From positions 868,001 through 932,000 of the forward strand of contig OY969816.1 in assembly GCA_963703385.1 (NCBI GenBank): a stretch of DNA of 64,000 nucleotides, given 5' to 3'. Below the pieces are notes generated by a model. The model did no database searches and was not told where the DNA came from. It was given only the letters and a program-made list of their open reading frames with translations. This document shows, piece after piece, positions 53,736-64,000 of the stretch. The DNA comes from Rhodoblastus sp963703385. Lineage in GTDB: Bacteria > Pseudomonadota > Alphaproteobacteria > Rhizobiales > Beijerinckiaceae. The position numbers and the translations under genes are program-made. Each line of letters begins with the position of its first letter. Position 1 is the stretch's first letter.

Positions 53736-55094
53736 ATGCAGACGACGGAAACGCTTTCGCAGGGGCTGAAGCGCGAATATCAGGTGTTCCTCGCGGCGGC
53801 CGAGCTGGCCCAGAAACTCGAGGCTCAGCTCGCCGAGATCAAGGACAAGGTGCGCATCAACGGCTTCCGTCCCGGCAAGGTCCCGGTCGGCCATCTCAAG
53901 CGCCTCTACGGCAAGTCGATCATGGGCGACGTCGTCCAGCAGGCGATCAGAGAAGCCCAGGACAAGATCCTCTCCGAGAACAAGCTGCGCCTCGCCGGCC
54001 AGCCCAGGCTCGATTTCCCCGAAGATCAGGCCGAGATGGAAAAGGTGCTGGAAGCGACCGGCGACCTGGCCTTCAAGCTCGCCTTCGAGGTTCTGCCGAT
54101 GTTCGAAATCGGCTCCTTCGACGACGTCGAGTTGGAGCGCCTCGTCGCCGAAATCCCGGAAGAGGACGTTGAAAAGCAGCTCAAGGACCTCGCCGAGCGC
54201 AGCCGCTCCTACACGGCGCGCGAGGAAGGCGCCGCGGCGCAGGATGGCGACAAGCTGAAAATCGATTTCGCCGGCCGCATCGGCGGCGAGGCTTTCGAGG
54301 GCGGCGCGGCCGAGGGCGTCGATCTCGTGCTCGGCTCGGGCGCCTTCATTCCCGGTTTCGAGGCCCAGCTCGAAGGGGCCAAGGCCGGCGACGAGCGCAC
54401 GGTGGTCGTGACCTTCCCCGAGACCTACCAGGCCGCTCATCTGGCCGGCAAGGAAGCGACCTTCGACGTCAAGGTCCAGTCGGTCTCCGCCCCGGACGAG
54501 CTGGGACTCGACGATGATTTTGCGAAAAAATACGCCTTCGAGAATCTCGAAAAGCTGCGCGAGGCGATCAAGGGCCGCATCCAGGCCGATTACGACCGCG
54601 CTTCGGGCGAAAAGCTGAAGCGCGCTCTGCTCGACGCCCTCGATCAGCGCTATCATTTCGAACTGCCGCCGGACATGGTCGAGCGCGAGTTCAGCGCCAT
54701 CTGGGAGCAGGTGCTCGGCGAGCAGGTCTCCGCCGGCAAGACTTTCGAGGACGAGGGCGCGACCGAGGAAGCCCAGCGCGCCGAATATCGCCGCATCGCC
54801 GAGCGCCGCGTGCGCCTTGGCCTGGTGGTGGCGGAAGTCGGCGAGAAGGCCGGCGTCAAGGTCGCCGACGACGAGGTGACCCGCGCCATCGTCGAGCGCG
54901 CCCGTCAGTTCCCCGGCCAGGAAAAGGTGTTCTGGGACTATTACCAGAAGAACCCGCAGGCCCTGGCCGAAATCCGCGCGCCGATCTACGAGCAGAAGGT
55001 CGTCGATCACATCGTCTCCCAGGCCAAGGTCGCCGACAAGACCGTGTCCAAGGAAGAATTGTTCAAGGTCGAGGACGACGAGAAAGCCGTCTGA
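53736..55094 (+). CDS. tig: Trigger factor
   Basis: 452 residues. A ribosome-bound chaperone that receives nascent chains. The ribosome-binding signature is INGFRPGKVPVGHLKRLYGK. The PPIase (FKBP-like) domain lies in the middle (DKLKIDFAGRIGGEAFEGGA), and the C-terminal helical arm follows. GAGAAGG precedes the ATG at 53736; the frame is open further upstream through the tRNA, which is not coding. First gene of the tig-clpP-clpX-lon cluster. Confidence 0.95.
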   Translation: MQTTETLSQGLKREYQVFLAAAELAQKLEAQLAEIKDKVRINGFRPGKVPVGHLKRLYGKSIMGDVVQQAIREAQDKILSENKLRLAGQPRLDFPEDQAEMEKVLEATGDLAFKLAFEVLPMFEIGSFDDVELERLVAEIPEEDVEKQLKDLAERSRSYTAREEGAAAQDGDKLKIDFAGRIGGEAFEGGAAEGVDLVLGSGAFIPGFEAQLEGAKAGDERTVVVTFPETYQAAHLAGKEATFDVKVQSVSAPDELGLDDDFAKKYAFENLEKLREAIKGRIQADYDRASGEKLKRALLDALDQRYHFELPPDMVEREFSAIWEQVLGEQVSAGKTFEDEGATEEAQRAEYRRIAERRVRLGLVVAEVGEKAGVKVADDEVTRAIVERARQFPGQEKVFWDYYQKNPQALAEIRAPIYEQKVVDHIVSQAKVADKTVSKEELFKVEDDEKAV

Positions 55095-55120
55095 CGCGCG
55101 TCATCTCGGCCCCGGTCACG

Positions 55121-55146
55121 ACGCCCGCGCCCGGCGCGGGCGTTTT
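55121..55146 (+). terminator. Terminator of tig
   Basis: ACGCCCGCGC and GCGCGGGCGT form a 10-bp stem with a short loop, followed by TTT, 26 bp after the tig stop codon. The T-run is short, so termination may be partial. Confidence 0.65.
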
Positions 55147-55400
55147 GATTCGCGGCGCGGTGATTAGAGCTTTCTTCACGCGACGCCCGTTATTTGTTGT
55201 CTTGCGAAGCCTTTGCAGGACGATCGGGGCGGGGCGGCTTGCGCCGCGGGGCTCCCGGTTTGCTTGCGATTCGCGGGCGCCGGCCCTTTGCCTCCCGCAC
55301 GCATGTTTACGACAAGGCGCGGCGCCCATTGCCTCGGCTGGCGAGCGCATTATGTTGGGATGAGGCAAACAGCGGCTGCCGCCGCCCAAGGAAATGATCC

Positions 55401-56030
55401 ATGCGCGATCCGATTGACGTCTACAACCAGTATCTCATCCCGCAAGTCATCGAGAACACGCCGCGCGGCGAACGCGGCTTCGACATCTATTCGCGGCTGT
55501 TGCGCGAGCGCATCGTCTTCCTCACCGGCGCGATCGAGGACGGCATGGCCTCGGTCATCATCGCGCAACTGCTGTTCCTCGAAGCCGAGAATCCCAAGAA
55601 GGAAATCTCGATGTACATCAACTCGCCGGGCGGCGTGGTGACGTCGGGCCTGGCGATTTACGACACCATGCAGTTCATCAAGCCCAAGGTTTCGACGCTC
55701 TGCGTCGGGCAGGCGGCTTCGATGGGCTCGCTGCTGCTCGCCGGCGGCGAGGCGGGCGTGCGCTTCGCGCTTCCCAACGCCCGGATCATGGTGCACCAGC
55801 CTTCCGGCGGCTTCCAGGGCCAGGCCTCGGACATCCTGCGCCACGCCGAGGACATCATGAAGGTCAAGAAGCGCCTCAACGAAATCTATGTGCGGCACAC
55901 CGGCAAGGACTACGACACGATCGAGGCGACCCTCGACCGCGACCATTTCATGTCGGCCGAGGAGGCCAAGGATTTCGGCCTGATCGATCAGATGCTCAGC
56001 AAGCGCCCCGACCAGACCGAGGAAAAATGA
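55401..56030 (+). CDS. clpP: ATP-dependent Clp protease proteolytic subunit
   Basis: 209 residues. The catalytic serine is in CVGQAASMGSLLLAGG, the histidine in ARIMVHQPSGGFQGQA, and the aspartate lies in the C-terminal third. YINSPGGVVTSGLAIYDTMQ is the substrate-groove region. It forms the tetradecameric chamber that works with ClpX encoded next. The 254 bp before it contain its own promoter region, since tig ends in a terminator. Confidence 0.96.
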   Translation: MRDPIDVYNQYLIPQVIENTPRGERGFDIYSRLLRERIVFLTGAIEDGMASVIIAQLLFLEAENPKKEISMYINSPGGVVTSGLAIYDTMQFIKPKVSTLCVGQAASMGSLLLAGGEAGVRFALPNARIMVHQPSGGFQGQASDILRHAEDIMKVKKRLNEIYVRHTGKDYDTIEATLDRDHFMSAEEAKDFGLIDQMLSKRPDQTEEK

Positions 56031-56267
56031 TGTGGATGGCGCTCTTTTTGCATGGAGTGCAGTGGAACGGTGACGCTTGCCATTGGCGGCCATGGGCATA
56101 AATTAGATCTTTGACGCCAATGTTCGATCCGGAGCGCGAATGCGCGAATGCGCCGAACCGGCGGCGAATATTCCAGCGGCCTTCGGCGAAGTTGCACGCC
56201 CGAGGCGCGGCGCAAGGCGGTCGAGCGGGACTTTCCGGGTCCGGCGAGCCGCCGCAAGGAGAAAATG

Positions 56268-57533
56268 ATGAGCAAGGTTGGCAATAGCGACTCGAAAAAC
56301 ACGCTCTACTGCTCGTTCTGCGGCAAGAGCCAACACGAGGTGCGGAAGCTGATCGCCGGGCCGACCGTGTTCATCTGCGACGAATGTGTCGAACTCTGCA
56401 TGGACATCATTCGCGAGGAGAACAAGTCGTCTCTGGTCAAGACCCGCGACGGCAGCCCGACGCCGAAGGAAATCTGCAAGGTTCTCGACGATTACGTGAT
56501 CGGCCAGGCGCAGGCCAAGCGCGTGCTCTCTGTGGCGGTGCACAATCATTACAAGCGCCTCAACCACGCCTCCAAACATTCCGACGTCGAGCTCGCCAAG
56601 TCGAACATCCTGCTGGTCGGCCCGACCGGCTCGGGCAAGACGCTGCTGGCGCAGACGCTGGCGCGCATCCTCGACGTGCCCTTCACCATGGCCGACGCCA
56701 CCACGCTCACCGAAGCCGGCTATGTCGGCGAGGATGTCGAGAACATCATCCTGAAACTGCTTCAGGCTTCCGACTATAATGTCGAGCGGGCGCAGCGCGG
56801 CATCGTCTATATCGACGAGATCGACAAGATTTCCCGCAAGTCGGACAATCCCTCGATCACCCGCGACGTGTCGGGCGAGGGCGTGCAGCAGGCGCTGCTC
56901 AAGATCATGGAGGGCACGGTCGCCTCTGTTCCCCCGCAAGGCGGAAGAAAGCACCCGCAGCAGGAATTCCTGCAGGTGGACACCACCAATATCCTGTTCA
57001 TCTGCGGCGGCGCCTTCGCCGGCCTCGACAAGATCATTTCCTCGCGCGGCAAGACCAGCTCGATCGGCTTCCAGGCCAAGGTCATGGGGCCGGACGAGCG
57101 CCGCACCGGCGAAATCTTCCGCAATGTCGAGCCCGAGGACCTGCTGAAATTCGGCCTGATCCCGGAATTCGTCGGCCGTCTGCCGGTGATCGCGACGCTC
57201 GAGGACCTCGACGAGGAGGCGCTGAAAAAGATTCTCACCGAGCCGAAGAACGCTCTGGTGAAGCAATATCAGCGCCTGTTCGAGATGGAGAATGTCGAGC
57301 TGACCTTCCAGGACGAGGCGCTCAATGTCATCGCCCGCAAGGCGATCGAGCGCAAGACCGGCGCGCGCGGCCTGCGCTCGATCATGGAGGGCATCCTGCT
57401 CGACACCATGTTCGACCTGCCCGGGCTCGAAGGCGTGGAGCAGGTGGTGATCGGACCGGAAGTGGTCGATGGCAAGGCCAAGCCGCTTTATATCTATGCC
57501 GAGCGCGCGGAAAAATCCGGCGCGAGCGCCTGA
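56268..57533 (+). CDS. clpX: ATP-dependent Clp protease ATP-binding subunit ClpX
   Basis: 421 residues. The N-terminal zinc-binding domain has CSFCGKSQHEV and ICDECVELC. The AAA+ module has Walker A GPTGSGKTLLAQ, Walker B VYIDEIDKI, the pore loop GYVG in TEAGYVGEDVENI, and the ClpP-contact IGF-type loop later. The second ATG (56268) gives the canonical MSKVGNSDSKNTLY and better spacing to AAGGAG than the ATG at 56265. 237 bp after clpP. Confidence 0.96.
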   Translation: MSKVGNSDSKNTLYCSFCGKSQHEVRKLIAGPTVFICDECVELCMDIIREENKSSLVKTRDGSPTPKEICKVLDDYVIGQAQAKRVLSVAVHNHYKRLNHASKHSDVELAKSNILLVGPTGSGKTLLAQTLARILDVPFTMADATTLTEAGYVGEDVENIILKLLQASDYNVERAQRGIVYIDEIDKISRKSDNPSITRDVSGEGVQQALLKIMEGTVASVPPQGGRKHPQQEFLQVDTTNILFICGGAFAGLDKIISSRGKTSSIGFQAKVMGPDERRTGEIFRNVEPEDLLKFGLIPEFVGRLPVIATLEDLDEEALKKILTEPKNALVKQYQRLFEMENVELTFQDEALNVIARKAIERKTGARGLRSIMEGILLDTMFDLPGLEGVEQVVIGPEVVDGKAKPLYIYAERAEKSGASA

Positions 57534-57875
57534 TCGCGGGACGGGGGCGCAAGGCGAGGCTTTCGCCGCCACCAAGGCGGGGCGAGCTTGAAAGCGCCGC
57601 CGGAAACCCCATCTGCGTGATATGTAAACCAAACGCCGCGGACGCCTGATTGGGTCGCGCGGCGCACGGAGCGGACGCCGCCGGCGCCGCGCTTCCTTCC
57701 GGGTCGCTCAGCGAATCGGGACGAGGCAAATCAAGGTTTGCGGCCTTCGGCGGTCCAGATCGGATCGGCGAGGCGCAAGGGCCGGCGCCCTAGCCCCGTG
57801 GGCGTGGCGGAAATCCTTTGGGGCGGATGTCGTCCTTCTGGAGCCAACTGCGCCAAGAGAGACAGGATTTGAGCC

Positions 57876-60302
<2,427 letters not shown>

Positions 60303-60338
60303 GGCGCGGCGGCAGGATCCCAAAACAGATCCGAAAAC

Positions 60339-60369
60339 AAGGCCGGGACGCGTTGCGTCCCGGCCTTTT
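60339..60369 (+). terminator. Terminator of lon
   Basis: AAGGCCGGGACGC and GCGTCCCGGCCTT form a 13-bp perfect stem with a 3-base loop followed by TT, 36 bp after the stop codon. Confidence 0.85.
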
Positions 60370-60631
60370 CGCGTCGCGCGCCCCGAATTAAGCCCAATTG
60401 CGGTTTTTTTTCGGACTTTTGGCCCCGAGGCGCTCCGTAACCCTTGCCATGCCGAGGATTCGAAGGGAAAGTGGCGGCGTCGAAATCGCAAGATTCGAGT
60501 TGCGATCTTTGGCGCGGCGCCTTATTCGTCCGCGCCTCGACGGAAATCCAATTTCCGCGGCGTCGGGGCGCGTCGTGGATGATCGCCACGGCGCTCTTCG
60601 AGGAGAAGCGCCCAAATTAAGGAAAAGGCAA

Positions 60632-60910
60632 ATGACGAACAAAGCCGAATTGATCGATGCGGTGGCGGAAGCGACGGAAAGCTCGAAGGCGCATGCGGGC
60701 GCCGCGCTCGACGCGGTGATCGCCGCAATCAGCAATGCGCTTCATCAGGGCGAGGAGGTCCGCCTGGTTGGATTCGGCACTTTCTCCGTCAAGACCCGCG
60801 CCGCCGGCAAGGGCCGCAACCCCGCCACCGGCAAGGAAATCGATATTCCGGCTTCCAAGAGCGTCCGTTTCAAGCCCGGCGCCCAGCTCAAGGACATGGT
60901 CAACAAATAA
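60632..60910 (+). CDS. hupB: DNA-binding protein HU-beta type
   Basis: 92 residues. The nucleoid protein HU has the DNA-arm signature GFGTFSVKTRAAGKGRNPAT followed by GKEIDIPASKSVRFKPG. The dimer core is MTNKAELIDAVAEATESSK. GGAAAAGG precedes the ATG at 60632. Position after lon is the usual alphaproteobacterial order. Confidence 0.95.
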   Translation: MTNKAELIDAVAEATESSKAHAGAALDAVIAAISNALHQGEEVRLVGFGTFSVKTRAAGKGRNPATGKEIDIPASKSVRFKPGAQLKDMVNK

Positions 60911-61032
60911 GCAGCTTCAGCGCCCGGACGCGGCTTCGGCCGCGTCTCCGCCGCGCGATTCGATCTTTTGGGCGGCGGCTCCGCGACCTGTCACAGGGGA
61001 CGACCGGTCGGTCGGTCGGGCGGTCGCGTTTC

Positions 61033-61108
61033 GGGCGGTTAGCTCAGTTGGTAGAGCATCTCGTTTACACCGAGAGGGTCGGCGGTTCGAGCCCGTCACC
61101 GCCCACCA
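61033..61108 (+). tRNA. tRNA-Val (anticodon UAC)
   Basis: 76 bases with encoded CCA. Acceptor GGGCGGT pairs with ACCGCCC; the anticodon stem TCTCG/CGAGA encloses TTTACAC with anticodon TAC; T-loop GTTCGAGCC. A frame open through it is not coding. Confidence 0.96.
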
Positions 61109-61125
61109 CGGCCGAAGGCAGGTCG

Positions 61126-61770
61126 ATGCCGTCAGAAAAGCTCCGCAGTCCTTCGCTCATTGCCAAAATCCTCGCCAAAATCCTCGCGGTTTTTGTCGTT
61201 GTCGTCGCTGTGTCATCGGGCGCGCGGGCGATGGACTTCCATCTCGAAAGCATTTCGGACGGCCATTGCCGCGCTCACTGCCCGCGAGTCATCGTCGCCG
61301 AGGGCCAGATCTCCAATTCGACGCCCAACGAATTCGTGGACTTCCTGCGCGAAAATGTCGGCAACCGCGACCTGCGGACCATTGTCATGCTCGATTCGCA
61401 AGGCGGCTACGTCGTGGCCTCGATGGAGCTGGGGCGGATCTTCCGGCGGATCGGGGCGGCGACCGTCGTCGCCAACCAATGCCTGTCGGCCTGCGTTTAC
61501 GCCTTCATGGGCGGGGTCAAACGCATCGCGCCGCGCGACGCGGTTCTGGGCATCCATCGGATGTTCGCCGATACGTCGAAAGGCGTGTTCGAGCCGAGGC
61601 GCCGCGTTTACGATGACGGTTCCATGGCGGCCATGCTGATGCGCTATAGCGCTCGGATGGGCGTCAGCCGCGACCTGATCCGCTATGCGGAGCGCATTTC
61701 CTCGGGAACAATTCATTTCGTGACGCCGGCGGAAATGGCGCGCTGGCGGCTGGCGAGCCGTAATTTCTAA
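61126..61770 (+). CDS. Exported ClpP/crotonase-fold protein (COG3904-like)
   Basis: 214 residues with an N-terminal signal/anchor (ILAKILAVFVVVVAVSSGARA). The ClpP-like part is TIVMLDSQGGYVVASMELGR, then VANQCLSACVYAFMGGVKRI and LGIHRMF. The Ser in LSAC and the His in GIHRM are in the positions of ClpP-type catalytic residues. Periplasmic ClpP-like proteins of this kind are uncharacterised. ATG 61126 is used because the frame upstream runs through tRNA-Val. Confidence 0.7.
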   Translation: MPSEKLRSPSLIAKILAKILAVFVVVVAVSSGARAMDFHLESISDGHCRAHCPRVIVAEGQISNSTPNEFVDFLRENVGNRDLRTIVMLDSQGGYVVASMELGRIFRRIGAATVVANQCLSACVYAFMGGVKRIAPRDAVLGIHRMFADTSKGVFEPRRRVYDDGSMAAMLMRYSARMGVSRDLIRYAERISSGTIHFVTPAEMARWRLASRNF

Positions 61771-61885
61771 CACCACGCCGGGCGCGTTCCGCGTTTCAAG
61801 AAATCGCCATATCCGCGCTTGACTTGCCCGCGCCGCTGTCCTAATTCGCAGGCCTCCGATCGACGCGATCGCGTCGCGGTCGAGC

Positions 61886-61962
<77 letters not shown>

Positions 61963-62305
61963 TATTTCCCTGCTAGAATACTTTCTCGCGACGCCGGCTG
62001 CAATTTGTGCGGAAGTTTGCGCGCGTCCTCAGGGAATTGCGGCGCCGCGACAAAATGGCTCCGACTTTCGCCGGAGGCGAGGCGAGCGATCCGGGCTCGG
62101 AAGTCGCTGGCATAGCGACGGAAAACCGCGATTGCCGCGACTTTCAGGGCGGCGCGCCTGCGAAAAGGCCGTCGCGCGGCGCGTCCCGGCGCGGCGCGCT
62201 TGGGCCTTGCGCCCCGCGCCGCCCTGCGATACGGAACCCAGAGGTTCTGACGGCGGCGCCAGGACAAACGAGAGCCAGGACAAACGAGAGCAAGGACATC
62301 ACCCC
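61963..62305. other. 343-bp leader region of the nuo operon, with a 16-bp tandem duplication
   Basis: No gene is supported. GCCAGGACAAACGAGA occurs twice in tandem at 62258-62273 and 62274-62289, close before nuoA. The complex I promoter is expected in this stretch, but no clear -35/-10 pair stands out. Confidence 0.5.
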
Positions 62306-62671
62306 ATGTCGGTCCTCCTGAACGATTATCTGCCGCTGGTGATCTTCATCGCTTTGTCGGGCGTGATTTCAGGGGCGTTGCTGGTCGCGCCCTTCCTGCT
62401 CGCCTTCAAGGCCCCCGACGCGGAAAAGCTGTCGGCCTATGAATGCGGCTTCAACGCCTTCGACGACGCGCGCATGAAATTCGACGTCCGGTTCTATCTG
62501 GTGTCGCTGCTGTTCATCATCTTCGATCTGGAAGTGGCCTTCCTGTTTCCCTGGGCGGTGGCCTTCCGCAAGATCGGCGCCTTCGGATTCTGGTCGATGA
62601 TGGTTTTCCTCGGCGTGCTGACCGTCGGCTTCGTCTATGAATGGAAGAAAGGAGCGCTGGAATGGGATTGA
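62306..62671 (+). CDS. nuoA: NADH-quinone oxidoreductase subunit A
   Basis: 121 residues, three membrane segments. Complex I membrane-arm subunit near the quinone site. The conserved cysteine loop reads KLSAYECGFNAFDDAR and LLFIIFDLEVAFLFPWAVAF follows. ATG 62306; the long open frame upstream passes through tRNA-Asp and is not coding. Its stop codon overlaps the nuoB start. Confidence 0.95.
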   Translation: MSVLLNDYLPLVIFIALSGVISGALLVAPFLLAFKAPDAEKLSAYECGFNAFDDARMKFDVRFYLVSLLFIIFDLEVAFLFPWAVAFRKIGAFGFWSMMVFLGVLTVGFVYEWKKGALEWD

Positions 62672-63261
62672 CCTCGGAAAAGGGCGACACCCAGCTCCCC
62701 CAAACGATTTTGGCTCCGGTCCCGCGCGGCGTGATCGATCCGCGCACCGGCAAGCCGGTCGGCGCGGACGACCCGACCTTCCTGGCGATCAACGACCAGT
62801 TGGCCGACAAGGGCTTTATCGTCACCGCGACCGACGAGCTGATCACCTGGGCGCGCACCGGCTCGCTGATGTGGATGACCTTTGGTCTTGCGTGCTGCGC
62901 GGTCGAAATGATGCAGGCGGCCATGCCGCGCTACGACATCGAGCGCTGGGGATTCGCCCCGCGCGCCAGCCCACGCCAGTCCGACGTGATGATCGTCGCC
63001 GGCACCCTGACCAACAAGATGGCTCCGGCCCTGCGCAAGGTCTATGACCAGATGCCCGAGCCGCGCTATGTCATCTCCATGGGCTCCTGCGCCAATGGCG
63101 GCGGCTATTACCACTATTCCTATTCGGTGGTGCGCGGTTGCGACCGCATCGTCCCGGTGGACGTCTATGTCCCTGGCTGTCCGCCTTCCGCCGAGGCCCT
63201 GCTTTACGGGATCATGCTGTTGCAACGGAAAATCCGCCGCACCGGCACCATCGAACGCTGA
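62662..63261 (+). CDS. nuoB: NADH-quinone oxidoreductase subunit B
   Basis: 199 residues. Carries the terminal N2 [4Fe-4S] cluster of complex I. Ligand cysteines are in FGLACCAVEMMQAAMPRYDI (adjacent pair), MGSCANGGGYY and VYVPGCPPSAEALLYGIMLL. The ATG at 62662 with AAGGAG seven bases before it is preferred to 62641. It overlaps nuoA by ten bases. Confidence 0.96.
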   Translation: MGLTSEKGDTQLPQTILAPVPRGVIDPRTGKPVGADDPTFLAINDQLADKGFIVTATDELITWARTGSLMWMTFGLACCAVEMMQAAMPRYDIERWGFAPRASPRQSDVMIVAGTLTNKMAPALRKVYDQMPEPRYVISMGSCANGGGYYHYSYSVVRGCDRIVPVDVYVPGCPPSAEALLYGIMLLQRKIRRTGTIER

Positions 63262-63297
63262 TTTTCGCGCCGGCGCCGCCGGCAAAGAGGCTGGACC

Positions 63298-63939
63298 ATG
63301 GCCAATGATCAGAACGCCGCCGCAACCGACCATTCCGCGGTCCTGCGGGGAAAATTGCGGGCTGTGTCGGAAAAGATTTCGGCCGGCTTGAGCGCCGCCG
63401 TCCTCTCGTCCGAAATCGCCTTCGACGAGCTGACCGTCGTTTTCGACGCGGCGAAATGGGTCGAGTCCATGACCTTCCTGCGCGACAATGGCTTCATCTG
63501 TTTCATCGACCTGACCGCGGTCGATTGGCCGGCGCGCGAAAAGCGCTTCGACGTGGTCGCGCATCTGCTGGATCCCAAGGCCAATCTGCGCATCCGCGTC
63601 AAATGCATGACGGACGAGGCGACGCCGGTCGAGAGCTGCGTCGGCGTGTGGCCGGCGGTCAACTGGTTCGAGCGCGAAGCCTATGACATGTACGGCGTGC
63701 TCTTCGCCAATCATCCCGACCTGCGCCGGATGCTGACGGACTATGGTTTCGATGGCCATCCCCTGCGCAAGGACTTCCCGATGACGGGCTATGTCGAGGT
63801 GCGCTACGACGACGCCCAGAAACGCGTGGTCTACGAGCCGACGCGGCTCACGCAGGAGTTCCGGTCGTTCGATTTCCTTTCGCCCTGGGAAGCCCCGCCT
63901 CATGAGCTTCCGGGTGACGAAAAGGCGACCAGGGGCTAA
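63298..63939 (+). CDS. nuoC: NADH-quinone oxidoreductase subunit C
   Basis: 213 residues. Peripheral-arm 30-kDa subunit of complex I. The family signature is ANHPDLRRMLTDYGFDGHPL followed by RKDFPMTGYVEVRYDD, and WFEREAYDMYGVLF precedes it. It is a separate gene here, not fused to nuoD. 36 bp after nuoB. Confidence 0.95.
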   Translation: MANDQNAAATDHSAVLRGKLRAVSEKISAGLSAAVLSSEIAFDELTVVFDAAKWVESMTFLRDNGFICFIDLTAVDWPAREKRFDVVAHLLDPKANLRIRVKCMTDEATPVESCVGVWPAVNWFEREAYDMYGVLFANHPDLRRMLTDYGFDGHPLRKDFPMTGYVEVRYDDAQKRVVYEPTRLTQEFRSFDFLSPWEAPPHELPGDEKATRG

Positions 63940-63980
63940 AGCGGGCGGCGAGGCGAACAAAGCGGCGAAGCGAAAATCCG

Positions 63981-64000
63981 ATGGGCGAGCAGAAAATGTC
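63981..64000 (+). CDS. nuoD: Probable start of NADH-quinone oxidoreductase subunit D
   Basis: Only an ATG and the following bases (MGEQKM) are in the window. The assignment rests on operon order after nuoC. Confidence 0.35.

Overview
This 64-kb window is chromosomal DNA from a high-GC alphaproteobacterium of the Hyphomicrobiales (Rhizobiales). A Beijerinckiaceae/Methylocystaceae- or Rhodoblastus-like member fits best. The pointers are the order tig-clpP-clpX-lon-hup followed by nuoABC(D), the sdhE-mfd pair, a squalene-hopene cyclase, an L-malyl-CoA lyase (serine cycle or ethylmalonyl-CoA pathway), an IalB family protein and a DUF2778 protein. The assignment rests on protein recognition and gene order, not on a database search.

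Regions. 1-9.5 kb: 3' end of an archaeal/eukaryal-type prolyl-tRNA synthetase, an SPW-repeat membrane protein, a DUF47-Pit phosphate operon preceded by a clear Pho box, a Nudix hydrolase, squalene-hopene cyclase, a probable 29-residue membrane peptide with its own terminator, and ilvD. 9.5-18 kb: acetate permease and acetyl-CoA synthetase, an enoyl-CoA hydratase-like gene with a decayed duplicate on the other side of acs, a methyltransferase, an XRE regulator and the potassium transporter Kup. 18-26 kb: small conserved proteins, a secreted Cache protein, a quinone oxidoreductase, a TSUP permease, an overlapping NMT1/ThiY-like ABC importer, and a DUF2778 (Tlde1-like) envelope protein.

26.2-36.4 kb is an accessory island built into the 5' end of sdhE. 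The sdhE leader and first ~16 codons occur four times in direct orientation. Between successive copies lie three modules with conserved ends (a ~268-bp left end and a right end of up to ~190 bp) and different AT-richer cargo: a methyltransferase, a DUF6714-like gene and a DUF4279-like gene. The DUF6714-like gene is split by a 6.1-kb IS1595-family transposon (8-bp target duplication) carrying a ParB-like protein, a DNA adenine methylase and a small ORF as passengers. The transposase of that element is itself split by a complete IS66-family element (8-bp target duplication). Both target genes read through in frame once the insertions and one target copy are removed.

36.4-48 kb: sdhE, mfd (one-base frameshift), an alpha/beta hydrolase, a zone of decay (IS481 remnants, a cephalosporin-hydroxylase fragment, a frameshifted isoprenylcysteine-methyltransferase-like gene, a LysR fragment), an S49 protease, an FMN reductase, a repeat-containing membrane ORF, a peptide-binding ABC protein and IalB. 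48-64 kb: hspQ, malyl-CoA lyase, nnr, a CDGSH protein, a Cys-rich secreted protein, tRNA-Leu, the proteostasis cluster tig-clpP-clpX-lon, HU, tRNA-Val, a ClpP-like exported protein, tRNA-Asp and the start of the complex I operon.

How the genes work together: phosphate uptake (DUF47-Pit), acetate uptake and activation (SatP-Acs), C2/C1 carbon handling (malyl-CoA lyase), respiration (SdhE, complex I) and protein quality control (Tig, ClpXP, Lon, HspQ) are core functions. The island at sdhE and the 41-43 kb zone are the accessory parts.
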